Origin: CAZJKO01 sp964546995 | GTDB lineage: Bacteria > Bacillota_I > Bacilli_A > RF39 > UBA660 | Direction of reading: 5' to 3' | Length of the DNA stretch: 9,759 nucleotides | Assembly (NCBI GenBank): GCA_964546995.1 | Contig: CAZJKO010000039.1 | Span: forward strand, 1-9,759 | Shown here: positions 5,474-9,759 of the stretch, in pieces | Layout: every line of letters starts with the position of its first letter | How positions within the stretch are numbered: position 1 is the first letter of the stretch | Program-made: the position numbers and the translations under genes | The notes under the pieces: model-generated | Told to the model about the DNA's origin: nothing | Database searches by the model: none | Seen by the model: the letters and a program-made list of their open reading frames with translations, nothing else

Positions 5474-6788
5474 ACTTATTGATCTCGACGACTGCCCGCG
5501 CACCGTAGTCTTCCGACCAGGCCGAGGAAATTTCGTACAGGCAGCCAGAGTCGGTCACATTTACCGCGGCCATTGTACCCGTGCCAGCCGACATGGTCCA
5601 GTATCCATAGTTATTTCCGTATTCTCCTCCCGTCTGGTCTACTGTTCCTCCATAACTTGTTGAATGATGCAAATAATTGTTCATCCAAATTGGACAACTT
5701 TTATCTGAACTTGTACATCCCATTTCTCCCGCCTCTTGGGCGGTGATCATTCTAGCTTTTCCAGTCCTGCTCTCTAATGTATATTTATTCGCTGTACAAG
5801 TTACTCCCAAAGTATCATAGGTACACTCTGTAAACTCATTTGTATTGAAGATTGTATTTCCCATCGTATACGTTTGGTCATTCACATTCGTCCATCCTAC
5901 TGTTGCATTTTCCAAAGCTGGCAGTACTGTTAATGGTCCTTTATTATTGTCACCATATGCTGTACCCGTATCATACCATTCTATTGCATAGATCGTATTT
6001 TCTCTCTGTTGCATCGTAAGTATACCTTTCTCTTTATTCTCACTGATCACGTGGAAATACTTTATCTCACTATCATTTACTTGATATTTCACAATCGTTC
6101 CAGGAGTATAAGTTTCTGGAGCAGTTTCTATTTTGGTACACGTCTCTTCTTCTCCTGTAATACAATTCGTGGCATTGTACTCATACAAAGCTAATATGTT
6201 CTTATTTGTCTCACTTGGGCCTTTCTCTGCTTGCTGTTGGGATTGTGTTGCCACTACTCTTATCTTCGTTCTTACCACTTGACCCATCGCTTCGTTTCCT
6301 GTATTTTCATCAATCCATAGTCTTAAGTCATAAGTAATGGTCTTATTTCCATCAATCGTTCCACTATCTAGTACGCGATCAGGATGTTCTCCTAACGTAT
6401 TTAATAGTGCTGTCGTCTTTGTTCCATCCTTTATTAATTGATATTTGACGAGGGAATCACTCATTCTTACTTCGTCTGTTTCTAAATCGATATCATCTAA
6501 ATAGATCGTATAGTCACTTGCTATATCACTATGGTTTTCCAAGGTAAAGTGATAGGGATCTAATGTCTCTCCTACTTCGTCCAACATCGGTACGGCTTTT
6601 TCTTGAGAAATTCCTACACTATTTTCATCGTTTAAAATTAATGATAATGTTCCCGCTTTTAGAACATTTACCTTTGTTCCATTTAATTGTAAGGTGAACC
6701 ATGCGTAGGTTCCTCCAATCACTAGAACCAGTACTAATAGTACACTCATTCCGATCATAAACAGTTTCTTTTTCTTATTCTCTTCCAT
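5472..6788 (-). CDS. Secreted TasA/camelysin-like protein with C-type-lectin-like C-terminus
   Basis: The 438-residue protein begins with a lysine-rich stretch, a hydrophobic helix (about 10-25) and GGTYAWFT at 25-32, followed by NVLKAGTLSL. This is the SipW-type signal of TasA/camelysin surface and fibre proteins. A beta-rich TasA-like module runs to about 185. After a Gln-rich linker, residues 200-438 form a second domain with several cysteines. It ends in GYWTMSA (395-401) and YGARAVVEI (428-436), a layout like C-type-lectin/formylglycine-enzyme folds. The specific ligand is unknown. The ATG at 6788 has AGGAGAG (6795-6801) 6 nt away. Most of the gene is about 35-45% G+C in hand-counted samples, but the last 44 codons are about 58% with GCG, CGG, CTG and GTC codons. 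The gene interrupts the conserved trmR-trhP order and has its own promoter and terminator, which suggests insertion or transfer. Confidence 0.8.
   Translation of the reverse strand: MEENKKKKLFMIGMSVLLVLVLVIGGTYAWFTLQLNGTKVNVLKAGTLSLILNDENSVGISQEKAVPMLDEVGETLDPYHFTLENHSDIASDYTIYLDDIDLETDEVRMSDSLVKYQLIKDGTKTTALLNTLGEHPDRVLDSGTIDGNKTITYDLRLWIDENTGNEAMGQVVRTKIRVVATQSQQQAEKGPSETNKNILALYEYNATNCITGEEETCTKIETAPETYTPGTIVKYQVNDSEIKYFHVISENKEKGILTMQQRENTIYAIEWYDTGTAYGDNNKGPLTVLPALENATVGWTNVNDQTYTMGNTIFNTNEFTECTYDTLGVTCTANKYTLESRTGKARMITAQEAGEMGCTSSDKSCPIWMNNYLHHSTSYGGTVDQTGGEYGNNYGYWTMSAGTGTMAAVNVTDSGCLYEISSAWSEDYGARAVVEINK
5475..5606 (-). other. GC-rich 3' cassette, candidate variable region of the surface gene
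   Basis: The 132 bases before the stop codon encode residues 395-438. A hand count gives 77 G+C of 132 (58%), against 35-45% in four 60-base samples from the rest of the gene and about 32-33% in samples from neighbours. The change is abrupt and coincides with the end of the CLec-like domain, the part that diversity-generating retroelements rewrite. Length and position (44 codons, adjacent to the stop and a hairpin) fit a variable repeat. Alternatives are a cassette exchanged with a paralogue or a recently acquired domain end. No template repeat is visible in the window. Confidence 0.45.
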
Positions 6789-6813
6789 CTTCTACTCTCC
6801 TATCTTTATATTT

Positions 6814-6842
6814 AAAATACCATAATTGCTATGTGAATACAA
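6814..6842 (-). promoter_or_regulatory. Candidate promoter of the surface-protein gene
   Basis: On the minus strand TTGTAT (6837-6842) is separated by 17 bp from TATTTT (6814-6819). A TGG directly before the latter makes an extended -10. The ribosome-binding site AGGAGAG lies about 13 bases downstream. The promoter is placed between the trmR terminator and the gene, which supports a separate transcription unit. Confidence 0.5.
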
Positions 6843-6872
6843 TGGAAAACTTATATAATTAACACCTTTTGA

Positions 6873-6901
6873 CAAAAAAGAAAACACCCATCGAAAGTGT
6901 T
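6873..6901 (-). terminator. Intrinsic terminator after trmR
   Basis: On the minus strand AACACTT (rc of 6895-6901) pairs with GGGTGTT (rc of 6883-6889) over 7 bp, including two G-T pairs, around a 5-nt loop. It is followed by TTCTTTTTTG (6873-6882). It closes the ireB-ruvX-yrzB-mltG-trmR operon about 30 bases after the trmR stop. Confidence 0.7.
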
Positions 6902-6929
6902 CTCTATAAAACATTTCTAGTAATTCATT

Positions 6930-7529
6930 CTAACAAATCTTCCTACTCACACTAAGTCCATCACCAACTGAATAAAAAGTTGTCACATAATCAGATCGAT
7001 TCTCTAAATAAGTTTTATACTTCTTAATCTTACGAACGAGCCCCAAAACATTTTTACTGGTGATCGTATCTTCAGGAACATCGACCATTCCATGAAAATC
7101 CATATTGTCTGTTATAACGTATCCACCTACACCAAGATGAGGCTGAAATCGTTCAAAAAAACGAATGTTTTGACCTTTAGCAGCATCGATAAAAATAAGA
7201 TCGAACGAACCCCTTACATGAACTTCTAACGCATCTTGAAAAATGAGGGTAATCTTCTCTTCCAATCCTAACTTTTTTACATTGCGAATCGCTTCCAAAT
7301 AACGCTTTTCATCACGCTCTATAGTAACGATTTCAATATCAGAATCGACAAGTGCCATCCGAATGGCTGAGTACCCTATCGCTGTTCCAATTTCCAAAAT
7401 TCGTTTGATTTTCTTTTCTTTGATAAACTGTAACAAAAAGGAAATCCCATCTTTCATCATAATTGGAACATTTTCACAACGCGCATACTCTTCAATACGT
7501 TCAATTTCAGACTGTATTCCCTCTACCAT
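6930..7529 (-). CDS. trmR: tRNA 5-hydroxyuridine O-methyltransferase
   Basis: This SAM-dependent class I O-methyltransferase corresponds to YrrM/TrmR, which methylates 5-hydroxyuridine at tRNA position 34 to 5-methoxyuridine in Gram-positive bacteria. In the 199-residue form the SAM-binding loop LEIGTAIGYS is at 45-54 and the acidic strand end IERD at 70-73. FIDAAKGQ at 113-120 and the DN pair at 141-142 are the metal/substrate residues typical of the catechol-type family. I chose the ATG at 7529, which overlaps the mltG stop by 7 nt and lies about 10 nt after AAAGGTG. An in-frame TTG at 7538 is too close to that ribosome-binding site. Last gene of its operon; in B. subtilis yrrN and yrrO follow directly, here the surface-protein gene intervenes. 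Confidence 0.88.
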   Translation of the reverse strand: MVEGIQSEIERIEEYARCENVPIMMKDGISFLLQFIKEKKIKRILEIGTAIGYSAIRMALVDSDIEIVTIERDEKRYLEAIRNVKKLGLEEKITLIFQDALEVHVRGSFDLIFIDAAKGQNIRFFERFQPHLGVGGYVITDNMDFHGMVDVPEDTITSKNVLGLVRKIKKYKTYLENRSDYVTTFYSVGDGLSVSRKIC

Positions 7530-8620
7530 GTAATCCAATCACCTTTATCTTTAATTTCCTGAACTTTCTTATTATGTTCACGTTCTGTCTTAGTAAAGTA
7601 CACTTGACGATGTTTATCCGCAACAAAGTAATAGTAACCTTCTTTTTCTCCGTCTGGCTCAATCGATGCAAAAATGCTAGCACGAGATGGATTGCAAACA
7701 GGACCAATAGGAAGTTTTCCACCCATTTTAGGACCTCTTGTATTATAAGGATTATAGGTATTAAACTCCTCTTTCGTAAGATCTCTTTCACTCATATCAA
7801 CTTGAAAAGCATAGTAAGTTGTAACATCACTACCAAGACTCATATCGATAGCTAATCTATTGTAGAACACTTGAGCAATGCCACTGCGAAACTCATCTGT
7901 CGTTCCCTCTAGTTCTACAACACTAGCAAGTGTCAAAAACTCATGAACAGAAAAAGAACGATTCGAAATTTTTTCTTTATATTCGCTAAGAACAGTATCA
8001 GTCTCTTTTAACATCGTCCGAACCACTTCGTCAATGGTCACATCACGATTAAGAAATTGATACGTATTGGGAAATAAATATCCTTCTAAGGGATAGTAGA
8101 TAGCATCATCTAAAACTTCCTCTGTCAAAAACCAATATTCTTCCACGAACTTCGAAATATAGTCACGATCTTTCATCGAATTCAAAAATTCATCATAAGA
8201 AATGTTGGTATTCTCAGAAAGTACTTTACCAATTCCTCTCATATTGAGTCCTTCTTTAAACGTCACTTGAATCGTATCGGGATTATAGTTATTTCCTCCC
8301 TCTAAAATATCCAAAATATTGAGAATCCCCATATTTTGTTTTAATTCGTAAGTAGAAGCCTTAAGTCCTTTACTACCATGTAATTTTACATAGAAATAAA
8401 AGAAATTGGCACTATGGATAAGCTTCTTTTCTTCTAAAATTTTACCAATCCCTTTAACGCTAGTCCCACTAGGAATCTCTACTTCAATGATATCATCAGA
8501 ATCCGAAGTAGGACCCATCTGATATATATAGTATCCAGATAAAGCAAACAAAAAACAACTCATAAGAACCAATATGGCAATGACAATCGTTCTTGCTCTC
8601 ACTTTCACTCTAGTTTTCAC
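7523..8620 (-). CDS. mltG: Endolytic murein transglycosylase MltG (YceG-like)
   Basis: MltG is a membrane-anchored lytic transglycosylase that cuts nascent peptidoglycan strands and so sets their length. I chose a GTG start at 8620, 8 nt after TTGGAGG (GGAGG as rc of 8629-8633). A longer frame to 8656 would contain this Shine-Dalgarno sequence. The resulting 365-residue protein has a short basic N-terminus, one transmembrane helix at about 11-33, and a LysM-like domain (EIPSGTSVKGIGKIL). It also has the family motif EGYLFPNTY at 179-187 and the likely catalytic E236 in ASVVELEG, aligned with the ASIVEKE of E. coli. The C-terminal YFVADKHRQVYFTKTEREHN is typical. Transcribed with yrzB upstream (36 bp apart) and trmR downstream (overlap). 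Confidence 0.94.
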   Translation of the reverse strand: MKTRVKVRARTIVIAILVLMSCFLFALSGYYIYQMGPTSDSDDIIEVEIPSGTSVKGIGKILEEKKLIHSANFFYFYVKLHGSKGLKASTYELKQNMGILNILDILEGGNNYNPDTIQVTFKEGLNMRGIGKVLSENTNISYDEFLNSMKDRDYISKFVEEYWFLTEEVLDDAIYYPLEGYLFPNTYQFLNRDVTIDEVVRTMLKETDTVLSEYKEKISNRSFSVHEFLTLASVVELEGTTDEFRSGIAQVFYNRLAIDMSLGSDVTTYYAFQVDMSERDLTKEEFNTYNPYNTRGPKMGGKLPIGPVCNPSRASIFASIEPDGEKEGYYYFVADKHRQVYFTKTEREHNKKVQEIKDKGDWITW

Positions 8621-8656
8621 ACACACTTCCTCCAAAAAAAGACAAGCAGTAACCAA

Positions 8657-8953
8657 CTACTGCTCGTTACCACTTTCACTATTAGGTTTATTCTTAATTT
8701 CCTCTTGTAATGTTTCCAAAATCGTTTCGATAATCTTCCATTCTTTTTCTGATTCAATCGGCTCTAATTTTGTCTCTTCTTTTGTAGGATCAAAAATAGA
8801 AGCAAACACTTGTGTATTTCCATCTTGATCTACACTATTATCGGTATAAACAATGTAACTTTTCTTTGTTTCATCGGAATCGAATGTAAAAAGAACATCA
8901 CAAACGACCTCTTTTCCATTGTCATCAAGAACTGTAAATTGATTTTTTTCCAT
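8657..8953 (-). CDS. yrzB: DUF1292 family protein (YrzB-like), function unknown
   Basis: A small acidic protein of 98 residues. Residues 1-70 match the pattern of the DUF1292/YrzB family: FTVLDDNGKEVVCDVLFTFDSD, then SYIVYTDN, QVFASIFDP and the Glu-rich WKIIETIL helix. The family is conserved between ruvX and mltG in Firmicutes, but its biochemical role is unknown to me. The C-terminal tail is rich in Asn, Ser and Glu and probably disordered. The ATG at 8953 has AAGGAG 8 nt upstream and lies 2 nt after the ruvX stop. No transmembrane segment or signal peptide is seen. Confidence 0.88.
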   Translation of the reverse strand: MEKNQFTVLDDNGKEVVCDVLFTFDSDETKKSYIVYTDNSVDQDGNTQVFASIFDPTKEETKLEPIESEKEWKIIETILETLQEEIKNKPNSESGNEQ

Positions 8954-8955
8954 CT

Positions 8956-9375
8956 TTATTTCTCCTTTTTTAAATCCAAATAACTTTGTAATATTATAGT
9001 AGCAGCTAACTGATCGACATGCTCTTTTCTCTTTTTACGCGAAGTATCACTTTCTAACAAAATCTGATTGGCAATCACGGAAGTCATTCGTTCATCTTGT
9101 AAATAGACAGGAATAGATAAAGCATCTTCTAACCTCTTTTGAAAAGAAAGACTAAGACGTGCTTTTTCTCCCAAGGTATTGTTCATATTTTTAGGTAATC
9201 CCAAAACGATTGCATCAACTTCTTCATCAAGGACAATTTGTTCTAGCAACGGAATTAACGAATCGTAATCCTCATTATGTCGAAGTGTCTTGTATGAAGA
9301 AGCAATGAGTCCCGTCTTATCAGAAAGGGCCATACCGAGCGTACGACTTCCAAGATCAAGTCCTAAATATCTCAT
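8956..9375 (-). CDS. ruvX: YqgF/RuvX RNase H-fold nuclease
   Basis: The YqgF family has an RNase H-like fold related to RuvC. It has been described as a putative Holliday-junction resolvase and is linked to 16S rRNA 5'-end processing. At 139 residues the length is normal. The acidic catalytic set is visible: D7 in GLDLGSRTLGMA, E95 in LQDERMTS and D121 in HVDQLAAT, with LGLPKNMNN at 58-66 as a further family mark. The start overlaps the ireB stop in an ATGA arrangement. No good Shine-Dalgarno sequence lies directly upstream (AGGGAG is 17 nt away), so translation is probably coupled to ireB. Confidence 0.95.
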   Translation of the reverse strand: MRYLGLDLGSRTLGMALSDKTGLIASSYKTLRHNEDYDSLIPLLEQIVLDEEVDAIVLGLPKNMNNTLGEKARLSLSFQKRLEDALSIPVYLQDERMTSVIANQILLESDTSRKKRKEHVDQLAATIILQSYLDLKKEK

Positions 9376-9626
9376 TGTTCTCTATTTTGAAACTCCCTAA
9401 GTAATACTTCAATAATCTTAGCACGATCTAACTTCGTAATCTTATTTCTCGCTTCCAAGTGATTTGAAATGTATCCAGGATCACCACTCATCAAATACCC
9501 AACTAATTGATTTACACTATTGTACCCTTTTTCTTCTAAAGCATCTTCCACTTCACTTAATACTTTCAAAACAAGTGCTTTATCAAAATCTTCTAACTTG
9601 TATAAATGAGTCGTATTTTGTTCCAT
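9372..9626 (-). CDS. ireB: IreB/UPF0297 regulatory phosphoprotein
   Basis: IreB (DUF965, YrzL) is a small dimeric protein. In Enterococcus faecalis it is phosphorylated near its N-terminus by the PASTA kinase IreK and acts negatively on cephalosporin resistance. The 84-residue protein has the family core GYNSVNQLVGYLMSGDPGYI at 34-53, followed by HLEARNKITKLDR. Two threonines, T5 and T6, lie in the N-terminal tail where the enterococcal protein is phosphorylated; that they are targets here is inference. The ATG at 9626 has GAGGTGAGG directly upstream. First gene of the operon, as expected downstream of alaS in Firmicutes. It ends in TGA, showing standard stop usage. Confidence 0.93.
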   Translation of the reverse strand: MEQNTTHLYKLEDFDKALVLKVLSEVEDALEEKGYNSVNQLVGYLMSGDPGYISNHLEARNKITKLDRAKIIEVLLREFQNREQ

Positions 9627-9657
9627 TTCCTCACCTCACTATAATACTAATGTATTC

Positions 9658-9686
9658 ATTATAACATGAGAAACAAAACATGACAA
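9658..9686 (-). promoter_or_regulatory. Promoter of the ireB-ruvX-yrzB-mltG-trmR operon
   Basis: On the minus strand TTGTCA (9681-9686) is followed after exactly 17 bp by TATAAT (9658-9663), which has TG one base upstream. This near-consensus extended -10 promoter gives a leader of roughly 25 nt before ireB. Confidence 0.8.
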
Positions 9687-9705
9687 CCCATCGTGTAATA
9701 GAAAT

Positions 9706-9754
9706 CAAACAAAGACAAAAGAACCAAGCAAAGACTCAGGCTTCACTTAGTTCT
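9706..9754 (-). terminator. Intrinsic terminator of the gene upstream of the window (probably alaS)
   Basis: On the minus strand the arms 9741-9754 and 9720-9733 pair over 14 bp with three G-T pairs around a 7-nt loop (9734-9740). TTTTGTCTTTGTTTG follows. It separates the ireB operon from whatever lies beyond the right edge. In Bacilli that is usually alaS, but no coding sequence of it can be identified here. Confidence 0.7.
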
Positions 9755-9759
9755 ATTTG

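Noticed and set aside
5418..5663. Plus-strand open frame of 81 codons across the repeats and the GC-rich tail
   Set aside because: It is antisense to the end of the surface gene, owes its length to the GC-rich tail, and has no family resemblance or ribosome-binding site.
6858..6875. TTGTCA with a nearby TATATA/TATAAG as the promoter of the surface gene
   Set aside because: The spacer is only 12-14 bp and the -35 overlaps the T-tract of the trmR terminator; the pair at 6814-6842 with 17-bp spacing is better.
7463..7855. Plus-strand open frame of 130 codons
   Set aside because: It is antisense to the trmR and mltG coding sequences, both clearly recognisable, and its translation has the biased composition of a shadow frame.
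8621..8656. Longer mltG starting at a TTG at 8656
   Set aside because: This extension covers the clear GGAGG ribosome-binding site that serves the GTG at 8620 and adds residues not expected in the family.

Overview
The window comes from a low-GC Firmicute of the Bacilli side, most likely an uncultured gut-type lineage. The genes are AT-rich (hand-counted 60-base samples inside ordinary genes give about 32-33% G+C). TGG encodes Trp and TGA is used as a stop (end of ireB), so the code is the standard bacterial one, not the mycoplasma one. Every gene lies on the minus strand, so transcription runs from the right edge to the left edge. The gene order matches the B. subtilis yrzL-yrrK-yrzB-yrrL-yrrM-yrrN-yrrO-(udk)-greA neighbourhood, followed by tig.

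Layout in transcription order. (1) Right edge: the intrinsic terminator of an upstream gene outside the window, then a strong promoter at 9658-9686. (2) A tightly packed operon ireB-ruvX-yrzB-mltG-trmR (9626 to 6930), closed by a terminator at 6873-6901. (3) A single-gene unit (6788-5472) with its own candidate promoter. It encodes a secreted protein with a TasA/camelysin (SipW-type) N-terminus and a C-terminal domain that looks like a C-type-lectin/FGE fold. Its last 44 codons are about 58% G+C. The stop codon sits in a perfect 9-bp inverted repeat, followed by five tandem TGGCAA units and a terminator at 5254-5289. (4) A second operon of two U32-family genes (trhP1, trhP2) and a dGTPase-like HD hydrolase, each overlapping the next. 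(5) greA and tig, each with its own promoter and a terminator that includes its stop codon. (6) Left edge: a promoter reading out of the window.

Functionally, ireB (IreK/PASTA-kinase pathway), mltG (glycan-strand termination), ruvX (RNase H-fold nuclease family), greA and tig are housekeeping. trhP1, trhP2 and trmR together encode the hydroxylation and methylation steps that make 5-methoxyuridine at tRNA position 34. In B. subtilis these genes are adjacent; here the surface-protein gene separates them.

The most interesting element is this surface gene. A CLec-like C-terminus, a GC-rich 3' cassette of about 130 bp, a hairpin at the stop codon and short repeats behind it together resemble the target (variable-repeat) end of a diversity-generating retroelement. 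No reverse transcriptase or template repeat is in the window, so this remains a hypothesis.
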